From: Enterobacter kobei
Lineage (GTDB): Bacteria > Pseudomonadota > Gammaproteobacteria > Enterobacterales > Enterobacteriaceae
Direction of reading: 5' to 3'
DNA: 64,000 bases
Assembly: GCF_018323985.1 (NCBI RefSeq)
Contig: NZ_AP024590.1
Coordinates: 372,001 to 436,000 of the forward strand
Shown: piece by piece, positions 17,068 to 25,192 of the stretch
How the letters are laid out: every line of letters begins with the position of its first letter
Position numbering within the stretch: the first letter of the stretch is position 1
Made by a program: the position numbers and the translations under genes
Notes under the pieces: model-generated
Seen by the model: only the letters and a program-made list of their open reading frames with translations
What the model was told of the DNA's origin: nothing
The model's database searches: none

Positions 17068-17659
17068 GTTTGGCGATGGGCGCGATCCCTATCTTTACCC
17101 CGGCCTCAATGTGATGCGCAATAAGCTCGGCATCCGTCAGGCGAAGCGTCTGGAAGAAGCCGCATATGAATTTACCGCGCTGCGCGCTGCCACGCTGCCG
17201 TTAGGCACCGATACCCCTGGCCTGCCACATCTGTGCGCCATTCACCGCCACCTGTATCAGGATATTTTTGACTGGGCAGGCGACATTCGTGAAGTGGACA
17301 TCTATCAGGGTGACACGCGTTTCTGCCATTTCGATTACATCGAAAAAGAGGGGAACGCTCTGATGCAGGAGCTGGAGGTGGAAAACTGGTTACAGGGGCT
17401 TGAGAAAGAAGCCTTCACCGAACGCCTTGCGCACTACTATTGCGAAATTAACGTGCTGCACCCGTTCCGCATTGGTAACGGTATTGCTCAGCGCATTTTC
17501 TTTGAGCAACTGGCGATCCACGCCGGTTTTTCGCTCGACTGGCGCGGCATCAAGCCGGATGCCTGGAGCGCGGCTAATCAAAGCGGCGCAATGGGCGATC
17601 TCTCTGCATTGACCAGGATCTTCAGCAAGGTGGTCAGTGAAGCGAAAGAAGCCGAGTAA
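17057..17659 (+). CDS. fic: Fic domain protein
   Basis: This 200-residue Fic protein is the toxin-side partner of YhfG. The Fic motif reads HPFRIGNGIAQR with H135. The usual acidic residue at position 5 of the motif is isoleucine (I139) and the arginine after GNG is also isoleucine (I143), while the final arginine R146 is kept. E. coli K-12 Fic is likewise degenerate (HPFRVGSG). AMP transfer is therefore likely weak or altered, since the acidic residue binds magnesium. Length equals the E. coli protein. The gene is followed by a REP element and then by an unrelated toxin-antitoxin pair. Confidence 0.93.
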   Translation: MSDKFGDGRDPYLYPGLNVMRNKLGIRQAKRLEEAAYEFTALRAATLPLGTDTPGLPHLCAIHRHLYQDIFDWAGDIREVDIYQGDTRFCHFDYIEKEGNALMQELEVENWLQGLEKEAFTERLAHYYCEINVLHPFRIGNGIAQRIFFEQLAIHAGFSLDWRGIKPDAWSAANQSGAMGDLSALTRIFSKVVSEAKEAE

Positions 17660-17664
17660 ACCCA

Positions 17665-17694
17665 TGCCCGGCGGCGCAAGCTGGCCGGGCCTAC
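17665..17694. repeat. REP element after fic
   Basis: TGCCCGGCGGCGCAAGCTGG and CCGGGCCTACG form the REP stem (GCCCGGC/GCCGGGC). It sits between fic and the inserted toxin-antitoxin module. Confidence 0.75.
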
Positions 17695-17751
17695 GAAAAT
17701 AACGATTTGCCATGCCTTTGTAGCGGGTTGCGTTTTTCGTTGAAAAGATTT

Positions 17752-18075
17752 TTATAACAGGATCTTCAACCCATATTTTTGCACGATCGCCAGTAGTTTC
17801 AGCGATAACCCGCCTGGCCTTTTAACGCCGCTTTCCCATTTCTGCACCGTTGAAACGCTGGTATTCAGGTAATGAGCAAAGACGGGCTGGCTGATATTAA
17901 ATTTCTCACGCAGTTTTTTGATTTCACTTGCGGGCATCTCTTTGACCGGGCTGATACAGGACACATCGAAGTTGCGCATTGTTTCTGCAGAAATCGCATC
18001 CACGCTACGTAAAGCCGCAGCAGCGCTGTGAATTGCCTCAAAGGCAGGGCTGTTGAATTTATTTTTTGCAGTCAT
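17752..18075 (-). CDS. XRE-family antitoxin of a RelE-like module
   Basis: The 107-residue protein has a helix-turn-helix of the XRE/Cro type in its C-terminal half (SEIKKLREKFNISQPVFAHY through STVQKWESGVKRPGG, about residues 51-90). This is the HigA/NadS-like layout in which a DNA-binding domain follows a flexible N-terminal region. It overlaps the end of the upstream toxin gene by 17 bases and has a GGAG ribosome site inside it. It should neutralise the toxin and repress the pair through the palindrome at 18443-18461. It is absent from this place in E. coli K-12, where fic and pabA adjoin. Confidence 0.88.
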   Translation of the reverse strand: MTAKNKFNSPAFEAIHSAAAALRSVDAISAETMRNFDVSCISPVKEMPASEIKKLREKFNISQPVFAHYLNTSVSTVQKWESGVKRPGGLSLKLLAIVQKYGLKILL

Positions 18076-18418
18076 GGCAAATCTCCACCAGTTCTTTGCG
18101 TCTCATCAGTACCCTAATTTGTTCTGTTGTAAGGACAGCGTAGTACTTCGCCAGTTCACGAAAACCAACCAGCTCAGCCTCGCTGATATTGGCAGTATCC
18201 TGCTTGCCGTACAGATAGGTATAAAACCAGTGGCGGCCACCCTTAGCCAGAATGATGGCGCGGTCCCGATTCTGGCTGAGGCGTTTTTTATAGACTCCAC
18301 CGCCAAGGTGATCGGCTTGACCCTTAAACACGGCAGTAATAGCGAGGCATAACTCACTATCCGGGATCCCATGCGATTTCGCTGCCTTAGTAAACCATTT
18401 TGTTTTGAACACGCGCAC
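18059..18418 (-). CDS. RelE-like toxin of a type II toxin-antitoxin module
   Basis: The protein of about 119 residues resembles the RelE-like family that pairs with XRE antitoxins and is encoded first. Features include the start VRVFKTKWFTKAAKSHGI, GGGVYKKRLSQNRDRAIILA, GGRHWFYTYLYGKQD and ISEAELVGFRELAKYY. Members are mRNA interferases; I infer but cannot show that activity here. I chose the GTG at 18418 because homologues begin M(R/K)VFKTKW and AGGA precedes it. A GTG at 18436 would add six residues but lies at the predicted transcription start. The module is tightly packed, with the toxin gene before the antitoxin gene. Confidence 0.82.
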   Translation of the reverse strand: MRVFKTKWFTKAAKSHGIPDSELCLAITAVFKGQADHLGGGVYKKRLSQNRDRAIILAKGGRHWFYTYLYGKQDTANISEAELVGFRELAKYYAVLTTEQIRVLMRRKELVEICHDCKK

Positions 18419-18442
18419 CGGCAAACATCCTGTCACCTGAAA

Positions 18443-18461
18443 TATAGCACCTGGTGCTATA
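18443..18461. promoter_or_regulatory. Palindromic operator of the toxin-antitoxin module
   Basis: TATAGCACC, one base, GGTGCTATA: a perfect 9-bp inverted repeat. On the minus strand its right end forms an extended -10 element (TGC followed by TATATT at 18446-18441), which puts the start of transcription near 18435. A bound antitoxin dimer would cover the promoter. This is the expected design for autoregulation of such modules. Confidence 0.8.
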
Positions 18462-18553
18462 GTACGCCGCTGGCATGAAACTTAAAATCACTTTTCGATA
18501 GCCGATACAGGTACAATCCCCGCATCGCATTTTTCACTGAAAGATCCCGCACC

Positions 18554-19117
18554 ATGATCCTGCTTATCGATAACTACGACTCTTTTACCTGGAATCTGTA
18601 CCAGTATTTTTGCGAGCTGGGGGCACAGGTCGAAGTCAGGCGTAATGACGTAATTAGCCTTGCGGATATCGACAGCCTGTCGCCGGAGAAAATTGTTATC
18701 TCGCCCGGCCCCTGTACGCCGGACGAATCTGGCGTGTCGCTGGATGTGATCCGCCATTATGCCGGCAAGCTGCCGCTGCTGGGCGTGTGTCTGGGACATC
18801 AGGCGATTGGGCAGGTGTTTGGCGCGCGCATTGTGCGGGCGCAGAAAGTGATGCACGGCAAAACCTCGCCGGTCACCCATACGGGAAAGGGCGTGTTTCA
18901 GGGGTTGAATAATCCGTTAACCGTCACCCGCTACCATTCGCTGGTGATCGAACCCGCCTCGCTACCTGACTGCTTTGAGGTGACCGCCTGGAGCGATACC
19001 CAGGAGATCATGGGGATCCGCCACCGGCAGTGGGATCTGGAAGGGGTGCAGTTTCACCCGGAAAGCATTCTCAGCGAACAGGGGCACGAACTGCTGGCTA
19101 ATTTCCTGTCGCGGTGA
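18554..19117 (+). CDS. pabA: Aminodeoxychorismate synthase, glutamine amidotransferase subunit
   Basis: The 187-residue protein is the class I glutaminase partner of PabB in making 4-amino-4-deoxychorismate, the first step to p-aminobenzoate and folate. The catalytic triad is complete: C79 in GVCLGHQ, H168 and E170 in QFHPES. The oxyanion and glutamine-binding regions (SPGPCTPDESG at 50-60) are intact. Length equals the E. coli protein. It follows a toxin-antitoxin module rather than fic, so its promoter lies in the short space shared with the divergent toxin gene. Confidence 0.97.
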   Translation: MILLIDNYDSFTWNLYQYFCELGAQVEVRRNDVISLADIDSLSPEKIVISPGPCTPDESGVSLDVIRHYAGKLPLLGVCLGHQAIGQVFGARIVRAQKVMHGKTSPVTHTGKGVFQGLNNPLTVTRYHSLVIEPASLPDCFEVTAWSDTQEIMGIRHRQWDLEGVQFHPESILSEQGHELLANFLSR

Positions 19118-19142
19118 TTATTTGTTGCCTTGCTGTGATTTT

Positions 19143-19182
19143 TTATGCATATTTTGTGCTTATATTTTCATGATTAATGCAG
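19143..19182. promoter_or_regulatory. Possible tandem ARG boxes before argD
   Basis: Two AT-rich 18-base segments about 3 bases apart (one around TGCATATTTTGTGC, one around TTCATGATTAATGCA) each match roughly 9-10 of 14 positions of the ArgR consensus TGAATWWWWATTCA. The tandem spacing is what the ArgR hexamer uses, and E. coli argD is ArgR-repressed. The match is imperfect. Confidence 0.5.
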
Positions 19183-19203
19183 CTTAAAACGGATGGGCGT
19201 GAC

Positions 19204-20424
19204 ATGACTACTGAACAAACCGCAATTACCCGCGCAACCTTTGATGACGTCATTCTGCCGATTTATGCACCTGCTGAGTTTATCCCGGTGAAAGGGAAGG
19301 GCAGCCGCGTGTGGGATCAGCAGGGTAAAGAGTACGTTGATTTTGCGGGTGGTATTGCCGTTACGGCACTCGGTCACTGCCACCCGGCGCTGGTTGAGGC
19401 GTTAAAAAGCCAGGGAGAAATCCTGTGGCATACCAGTAACGTCTTTACCAATGAACCGGCCCTGCGCCTGGGCCGTAAATTGATTGATGCCACCTTTGCC
19501 GAGCGCGTGCTGTTTATGAACTCCGGCACCGAAGCGAACGAAACGGCATTCAAACTGGCGCGCTACTACGCCTCTACCCATCATAGCCCCTACAAAACGA
19601 AAATCATCGCCTTCTACAATGCTTTCCATGGGCGGTCACTGTTTACCGTGTCAGTGGGCGGGCAGCCAAAATATTCAGATGGTTTCGGACCAAAACCGGC
19701 AGACATTATTCACGTGCCCTTTAACGATCTGCATGCGGTTAAAGCGGTGATGGACGATCACACCTGCGCGGTCGTCGTGGAGCCGATCCAGGGCGAGGGC
19801 GGTGTCACCGCGGCGACCCCGGAATTCCTGCAAGGACTGCGCGAGCTGTGCGATGAACATCAGGCGCTGCTGGTATTTGATGAAGTGCAGTGCGGCATGG
19901 GCCGCAGCGGTGAGCTGTTTGCCTATATGCACTACGGCGTGACGCCGGATATTCTCACCAGCGCCAAAGCGTTGGGCGGCGGTTTCCCGGTGAGCGCCAT
20001 GCTGACCACCCAGGACATCGCCAGCGCGTTTCATGTTGGCTCCCACGGCTCAACCTATGGCGGCAATCCGCTGGCCTGTGCAGTAGCTGGCGCGGCCTTT
20101 GATATTATCAATACGCCGGAAGTGTTGCAGGGCGTGGGTGAAAAACGCCAGCGCTTCGTGAAACATCTTCAGGCGATCGGCGAGCAGTATGACGTGTTCA
20201 GCGATATTCGCGGCATGGGTCTGCTGGTGGGCGCGGAACTGCAACCGCAATACCGTGGCCGCGCGCGCGATTTCCTGCACGCCGCCGCCAGTGAAGGGGT
20301 GATGGTACTGAATGCCGGGCCGGACGTGATGCGTTTTGCGCCGTCGCTGGTAGTGGAAGAGAGCGATATCGACGAAGGGATGAAGCGTTTTGCGCAGGCC
20401 GTCGCGAAAATCGTCCACGGATAA
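19204..20424 (+). CDS. argD: Acetylornithine / succinyldiaminopimelate aminotransferase
   Basis: This 406-residue class III PLP aminotransferase makes N-acetylornithine in arginine synthesis and N-succinyl-diaminopimelate in lysine synthesis. The PLP lysine is K255 in TSAKALGGGF. The phosphate-binding NSGTEANETAFKLAR is at 106-120 and the aspartate region FDEVQCGMGR at 225-234. I used the ATG at 19204 to match the E. coli length; an in-frame ATG nine codons earlier lacks a ribosome site. Two ArgR-like boxes lie just upstream. Confidence 0.97.
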   Translation: MTTEQTAITRATFDDVILPIYAPAEFIPVKGKGSRVWDQQGKEYVDFAGGIAVTALGHCHPALVEALKSQGEILWHTSNVFTNEPALRLGRKLIDATFAERVLFMNSGTEANETAFKLARYYASTHHSPYKTKIIAFYNAFHGRSLFTVSVGGQPKYSDGFGPKPADIIHVPFNDLHAVKAVMDDHTCAVVVEPIQGEGGVTAATPEFLQGLRELCDEHQALLVFDEVQCGMGRSGELFAYMHYGVTPDILTSAKALGGGFPVSAMLTTQDIASAFHVGSHGSTYGGNPLACAVAGAAFDIINTPEVLQGVGEKRQRFVKHLQAIGEQYDVFSDIRGMGLLVGAELQPQYRGRARDFLHAAASEGVMVLNAGPDVMRFAPSLVVEESDIDEGMKRFAQAVAKIVHG

Positions 20425-20429
20425 CTGTA

Positions 20430-20508
20430 TCGCCCGGCGGCGCTGCGCTTGCACGGGCCTCCAGACTTAAGCTCGCAGGCCGGGTAAGCGAAAGCGCTGC
20501 CCGGCGAA
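20430..20508. repeat. REP pair between argD and yhfK
   Basis: Two inverted REP cores (CGCCCGGCGGCGCTGCGC and GCGCTGCCCGGCG, with GGGCCTCC and AGGCCGGGTAAGCG inside) fill the gap between the convergent genes argD and yhfK. Confidence 0.8.
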
Positions 20509-20511
20509 TTT

Positions 20512-22596
20512 CTAACGTTTCTGCTTTCCTGTCCGCGTCAGCCAGATGCCGTGATGCGGGCGTTGACGCCACGCCACTGACGAAATGGTGTGCATGGTGT
20601 TCAGATGTCCGATAACACGTTGCAGATGCTGTTCCAGCGTACTCATCGGGCCGTGGGTTAACGTCTCCGGCGCTTCCAGAATATTGGCATCTCCCGAGCC
20701 TGCCGGCCCGTCATATTCCAGCCGTTGCTGACAACGCTGGAGCGCAATTTCACAGGATTCCAGATAACGCTGCGCCAGATCCGGCGTCAGCATGGTGTGC
20801 TCACGCGCCAGCGTGGTCATGGCGTTAATATGCTCGACGATAAACTGGCTGTGCGTCACCCACAGCTTCATATCTTCCAGATAGTGCGTGTTAAAGCCCG
20901 GCTCCTGCATCGCCTGATTGAGGGAGTTAAACAGCGTATTGTGTGCCTGATTGACGCGCATGCGCTGGTACGCCAGCGGCGTGGGCTGCGGATCGTCGCT
21001 GAGGATCAGCCGGATGGCGTCCTGATCCGCCTCCAGCGCGTCGTGGGCATTCTGGCGCAATAGCCCGCTCTGCCACTGGGGCCACAGCCAGACCATGCCG
21101 CCAAAGGCGATCAGGCAGCCGATGAGCGTATCGATAAGCCGGGCGACAATAAACTGATCGCCGCTCAGCGTCAGCAACTGGAGTGAATACACCGCAGTGA
21201 TGGTAAAGCCCACGGTCGCCCAGCCATAATTCTTACGGATGATCAGATAGCTGATCAGCGTTATCACCAGCATACCGAGCAGCGTGTAGCCTTCCGGCAC
21301 ATGAAAGTGCAACGTGATCCCGGCAATAATCAGCCCCGCCATTGTCCCCGCCGCCCGGTGCTGAATACGCACCCGCGTCGCGCCGTAACCGTTTTGCGTC
21401 ACCAGCAGCACCGTCATCAAAATCCAGTACGGCTTGGGAAGATGCAGGGCGATACCCATCAGACTGGCGATGGCGAGCATGACGGCAATGCGTGCGGCGT
21501 TACGCAGCGCCGGAGATTTAAACGACAGGTAACTTTTCAGCGCCGGGAGCAGTGGCTGACGACGCTGTTTATCCGCCATCAAATCGCGCACATACAGCGG
21601 CCGCTGCGTGCGCAGCACCCGGGCGATACGGCTGAAGTGCCAAGCGCAGAACTGGCCGACGGGGTTATCCGGGTGCTGGCGGGCAATTTTTTCCAGCGCG
21701 CCGACCTGCTTATCCATGTTAAAGCGTGCGGGAAAGCGGTGATAAAGGATGTCATCCGCCATTACCCGCAATCGCGCGGCGACAACCTGCGCATTCCAGC
21801 GTATCACTGCTTCAGCGTGGCTCTGCTCCACCAGCTTCTGCACTTCCTGCGGCTGGTGCAGGCTGACGGAAATATGCTCCTGGAGATCCAGCGCCACCTG
21901 GAACGCCCGCAGCAGGCGTTTGTAATCGTTATGCTGATTAGCGGCGAGCATGTGCATTTGCTGGTAGCACTGGCTGATCAGATCCACCGCTTTCTGCTGA
22001 CGCGCCAGCAGCGGGGGCAGCGCTTTTTCCGGATCCGCATGCTGGGTCAGCAGGCTGTATTTGGCTTCGCAGTATTCCGCCAGTTGGCGGTAGAGCAGGC
22101 TTAAGGATTCGCGCAGCGGCTGTTCGCGCCACATCCAGAACCACAGCCAGTTAAACAGCCCGTACCACAGCGTGCCGGAGGCGTAGATCAGCAGCGGCTC
22201 CCACACCGGCATGTTGCCGGCAAGGCTTAGCGTAAAGATGGCGGCAATCAGCGACGCCGGAAGCAGGCGCGCGTGCAGGGCGCTGATCTCCGCTGTTACG
22301 CCAAGTACCAGCGCCAGCCCGCCGAGGATCAGCGGTAAGGGGATGCTTTCCGCCAGCAACAGTTGCACCGCGAGGCTACAGCCCGCAAACAGCGAGCCGC
22401 CAACGATCAGGCGTTTGAAGAAGCGTTTATGCGGGGTATCAAGTCCGGCAATGTTGCAGCAGGCGGGAACAAGAGAGAACAGCAAACCCTGTTGCAGGTG
22501 TCCGAGCGCGAGGCCGACAGCCACAGGGAGACACAACACCAGCGTTTGTCGCAGTGCGTAGTTGATTTCCGGATGATAAATCAGCCTGCGCCACAT
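20512..22596 (-). CDS. yhfK: FUSC/YccS-like inner-membrane protein YhfK
   Basis: This 694-residue protein matches E. coli YhfK. It has two blocks of membrane segments, one at residues ~15-165 (TLVLCLPVAVGLALGHLQQG, LLIYASGTLWYGLFNWLWFW) and one at ~370-520 (AARIAVMLAIASLMGIALHL, LIDTLIGCLIAFGGMVWLW). Each is followed by a long soluble helical domain, the duplicated layout of the YccS/FUSC (aromatic-acid exporter AaeB-like) family. Transport of an unknown compound is inference. I chose the ATG at 22596 (MWRRLIYHPE) as in homologues, dropping 12 upstream residues. It lies just downstream of crp in the same direction. Confidence 0.9.
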   Translation of the reverse strand: MWRRLIYHPEINYALRQTLVLCLPVAVGLALGHLQQGLLFSLVPACCNIAGLDTPHKRFFKRLIVGGSLFAGCSLAVQLLLAESIPLPLILGGLALVLGVTAEISALHARLLPASLIAAIFTLSLAGNMPVWEPLLIYASGTLWYGLFNWLWFWMWREQPLRESLSLLYRQLAEYCEAKYSLLTQHADPEKALPPLLARQQKAVDLISQCYQQMHMLAANQHNDYKRLLRAFQVALDLQEHISVSLHQPQEVQKLVEQSHAEAVIRWNAQVVAARLRVMADDILYHRFPARFNMDKQVGALEKIARQHPDNPVGQFCAWHFSRIARVLRTQRPLYVRDLMADKQRRQPLLPALKSYLSFKSPALRNAARIAVMLAIASLMGIALHLPKPYWILMTVLLVTQNGYGATRVRIQHRAAGTMAGLIIAGITLHFHVPEGYTLLGMLVITLISYLIIRKNYGWATVGFTITAVYSLQLLTLSGDQFIVARLIDTLIGCLIAFGGMVWLWPQWQSGLLRQNAHDALEADQDAIRLILSDDPQPTPLAYQRMRVNQAHNTLFNSLNQAMQEPGFNTHYLEDMKLWVTHSQFIVEHINAMTTLAREHTMLTPDLAQRYLESCEIALQRCQQRLEYDGPAGSGDANILEAPETLTHGPMSTLEQHLQRVIGHLNTMHTISSVAWRQRPHHGIWLTRTGKQKR

Positions 22597-22649
22597 GAGA
22601 ATGCAAACAAAAACGGCGTTTTGCGAATGCAATACGCCGTTTGAGGGGC

Positions 22650-23282
22650 TTAGCGGGTTCCGTAAACCACGATGGTTTTACCGTGCGCAGAGATCAGGTT
22701 TTGATCTTCCAGCATCTTCAGGATGCGGCCTACGGTTTCACGGGAGCAGCCAACGATCTGACCGATCTCCTGACGGGTAATCTTAATTTGCATCCCGTCC
22801 GGGTGGGTCATGGCGTCTGGTTGTTTTGCCAGATTCAGCAGCGTCTGTGCAATACGGCCAGTTACGTCGAGGAAGGCGAGGTTACCCACTTTCTCAGACG
22901 TGACTTGCAGACGGCGCGCCATCTGGGAGGAGAGGCGCATCAGAATATCCGGGTTCACCTGGATAAGCTGACGGAATTTTTTGTACGAGATTTCTGCCAC
23001 TTCACATGCGGTTTTTGCACGTACCCAGGCACTGCGCTCCTGACCTTCTTCAAACAGGCCCAGTTCACCGATAAAATCGCCCTGGTTGAGGTAAGAGAGG
23101 ATCATCTCTTTACCTTCCTCATCCTTGATGAGCACTGCCACTGAGCCTTTAACGATGTAGTACAACGTTTCCGCTTTTTCACCCTGGTGAATCAGCGTGC
23201 TCTTCGACGGGTACTTATGAATATGGCAATGAGACAAGAACCATTCGAGAGTCGGGTCTGTTTGCGGTTTGCCAAGCACCAT
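22650..23282 (-). CDS. crp: cAMP receptor protein
   Basis: This 210-residue protein is the global regulator CRP. The N-terminal cAMP-binding beta-roll has GELGLFEEGQERSAWVRA around residues 72-89, containing the E and R that bind the cyclic phosphate. The C-terminal helix-turn-helix reads RQEIGQIVGCSRETVGRIL around residues 170-188. It looks essentially identical to E. coli CRP, as is usual in the family. The ribosome site AGAGGA lies before the ATG. A long leader separates it from divergent yhfA. Confidence 0.99.
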   Translation of the reverse strand: MVLGKPQTDPTLEWFLSHCHIHKYPSKSTLIHQGEKAETLYYIVKGSVAVLIKDEEGKEMILSYLNQGDFIGELGLFEEGQERSAWVRAKTACEVAEISYKKFRQLIQVNPDILMRLSSQMARRLQVTSEKVGNLAFLDVTGRIAQTLLNLAKQPDAMTHPDGMQIKITRQEIGQIVGCSRETVGRILKMLEDQNLISAHGKTIVVYGTR

Positions 23283-23587
23283 GCGCGGTTATCCTCTGTT
23301 ATAAGCTGGCTCCAGAAGCAGGATCAACACGCTGCGTCTGGGGTTGCAATCATATGCTTCCCTGTTCCCGGGAAGTGGCCGTTTGAAAATCCAGCCTTTA
23401 ATGTTTGATGTCGTCTGCATACATGTCTAACGTCAATGTATTACTGTAGCAGCCAGAATGTTTTAGCATAGCTTTTGCTGTGTGTCTCCTGGTGTCTCGC
23501 TTCAGCATGATGCAGGTCGCCTTCCGTTGATAGAATTGTTATGTGCGCGTAATCTGAAGGGAAATTTAGCGCGCCGGAGTGAATAAA
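23283..23587. promoter_or_regulatory. crp: Divergent crp-yhfA control region
   Basis: This 305-base region has no gene. On the minus strand, landmarks of the E. coli crp leader are conserved: GCTACAGTAATACATTGA near the expected start of transcription (about 23450), AGGGAAGCATATG, and AACAGAGGATAACCGCGC just before the ATG. The segment after the start that holds an autoregulatory CRP site in E. coli reads TGTATGCAGACGACATCAAA here and fits the CRP consensus less well. Promoters for yhfA and for a divergent transcript are expected on the plus strand, but I cannot place them. Confidence 0.6.
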
Positions 23588-23992
23588 ATGCAAGCAAGAG
23601 TGAAATGGGTTGAGGGTTTAACGTTCCTGGGCGAGTCCGCTTCAGGCCACCAGATCCTGATGGACGGTAATTCCGGCGATAAAGCGCCAAGCCCGATGGA
23701 AATGGTGCTGATGGCCGCCGGGGGATGCAGCGCGATTGACGTGGTATCCATTCTGCAAAAAGGGCGTCACAACGTGACGGACTGCGAAGTTAAACTGACC
23801 TCTGAGCGCCGCGAAGAGGCACCACGCCTGTTCACGCATATCAATCTGCACTTTATCGTCACCGGTAAAGATCTGAAAGACGCGGTTGTCTCACGTGCCG
23901 TAGATCTGTCAGCCGAGAAATACTGCTCGGTGGCGCTGATGCTGGAAAAAGCCGCCACTATCACCCATTCATTTGAGGTGGTTGAAGGCTGA
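23588..23992 (+). CDS. yhfA: OsmC-family protein YhfA
   Basis: This 134-residue protein is of the OsmC/Ohr fold and matches E. coli YhfA. The family's reactive cysteine pair is visible as C55-class GGCSAIDV and EKYCSVALM further on. Relatives reduce organic hydroperoxides; YhfA itself has no proven substrate that I know of. I used MQARVKWVEG at 23588 as the start to match homologues, three codons into the open frame. It is divergent from crp and followed by a REP pair. Confidence 0.9.
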   Translation: MQARVKWVEGLTFLGESASGHQILMDGNSGDKAPSPMEMVLMAAGGCSAIDVVSILQKGRHNVTDCEVKLTSERREEAPRLFTHINLHFIVTGKDLKDAVVSRAVDLSAEKYCSVALMLEKAATITHSFEVVEG

Positions 23993-24072
23993 GCCGGATG
24001 GCGGCGTGAACGCCTCATCCGGCCAACATGTTAAGCGTTTTGTAGGCCGGATAAGCGTAGCGCCATCCGGCA
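23993..24072. repeat. REP pair between yhfA and prkB
   Basis: Two inverted REP cores (AGCCGGATGGCGGCGTGAACG and AGCGTAGCGCCATCCGGC, with CATCCGGCC and GTAGGCCGGATAAG inside) separate the convergent genes yhfA and prkB. Confidence 0.85.
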
Positions 24073-24080
24073 CAACTGCC

Positions 24081-24950
24081 TCACTCGATCTTCTTCCCTT
24101 CCATCAGCCTCTGCACCAGCGGCAGCATGATCAGTTCCATCGCCAGCCCCATTTTTCCGCCCGGTACCACCAGGGTATTGATGTGGGAAATAAATGAGCC
24201 CTGCAACATCGCCAGCAGCCACGGAAAATCGATGCCTTCCAGATTGCGGAAATGGATCACCACAAAGCTTTCGTCGAGCGACGGGATCGCTTTCGCGGCA
24301 AAGGGGTTGGAGGTGTCGACGGTCGGCACGCGCTGGAAGTTAATGTGCGTGCGGGAAAATTGCGGCGTAATAAAGTTGATGTAGTCTTCCATTGACCGCA
24401 CCACCGAGTCCATCACCGTTTCACGGGAATGGCCGCGTTCGCTGGTATCGCGTACCAGCTTCTGGATCCACTCCAGGTTAATGATCGGCACCACGCCCAC
24501 CAACAGATCCACATGGCGCGACACGTCATGCTGCGGCGTCACCACGCCACCGTGCAGCCCTTCATAGAACAGCACGTCGGTCGGTTCAGGCAGCGGTTGC
24601 CACGGCGTGAAGGTGCCCGGTACCTGATTCCACGGCACTGCCTCATCATAGGTATGGAGATATTTACGCGACTGGCCGGTGCCGGTCAGCCCGTATTCGA
24701 TAAACGTCTGCTCCAGCAGCCCGAAGTCGTTGGCTTCCGGGCCGAAATAGCTGATATGCCGCCCGGCATCCCGCGCTTTACGGATCGCCATGTCCATTTC
24801 CGGGCGCGTGTAACGGTGAAAACTGTCGCCTTCCACTTCTGCGGCGCGCAGATCCAGTTGCGCGAAGATCTTACGAAACGCAAGGCTGGTGGTGGTGGTT
24901 CCGGCCCCGCTGGAACCCGTTACGGCAATCACCGGATGTTTGGCTGACAT
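24081..24950 (-). CDS. prkB: Putative phosphoribulokinase PrkB
   Basis: This 289-residue P-loop kinase resembles phosphoribulokinase/uridine kinase. The Walker A is GSSGAGTT at residues 12-19, and the substrate region reads EGDSFHRYTRPEMD near residue 40. No Rubisco genes are present, so a Calvin-cycle role is unlikely and the true substrate is unknown. It is the last gene of yheT-yheU-prkB; the spacing to yheU is short. Length equals the E. coli protein. Confidence 0.92.
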   Translation of the reverse strand: MSAKHPVIAVTGSSGAGTTTTSLAFRKIFAQLDLRAAEVEGDSFHRYTRPEMDMAIRKARDAGRHISYFGPEANDFGLLEQTFIEYGLTGTGQSRKYLHTYDEAVPWNQVPGTFTPWQPLPEPTDVLFYEGLHGGVVTPQHDVSRHVDLLVGVVPIINLEWIQKLVRDTSERGHSRETVMDSVVRSMEDYINFITPQFSRTHINFQRVPTVDTSNPFAAKAIPSLDESFVVIHFRNLEGIDFPWLLAMLQGSFISHINTLVVPGGKMGLAMELIMLPLVQRLMEGKKIE

Positions 24951-24973
24951 AGCAACGCTCCCTAAAACTGGTT

Positions 24974-25192
24974 TTATTCGCGAAACTGCTTCTTCGGCAT
25001 GATGTTCACCGTTTCATGCAGTTCAGACCACACCAGCACCGCTTCTCCGGTTTGCAGCTGGCGTTTAACGTCGGCGACCTTTTGTTCGAGTGAACGCTCA
25101 TGTTCACCATAATCAGTGCCTTCGCGCAAGACAAAGCTCTCGATCAGGCTGTCGAGCGTCTCGGTTGCCAGATCTTGCCAGGGGATAATCAT
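24974..25192 (-). CDS. yheU: Small conserved protein YheU (UPF0270)
   Basis: This 72-residue soluble protein (MIIPWQDLATETLDSLIESFVLREGTDYG at its start, split by an acidic middle) belongs to the UPF0270 family and matches E. coli YheU. No function is known. Its ATG follows the yheT stop with no base between (TAA then ATG), so it should be translated with yheT. Confidence 0.92.
   Translation of the reverse strand: MIIPWQDLATETLDSLIESFVLREGTDYGEHERSLEQKVADVKRQLQTGEAVLVWSELHETVNIMPKKQFRE

Noticed and set aside
18053..18352. 99-codon plus-strand frame opposite the RelE-like toxin gene
   Set aside because: The minus-strand pair has motifs, an overlap, a ribosome site and an operator; the plus-strand frame has none.
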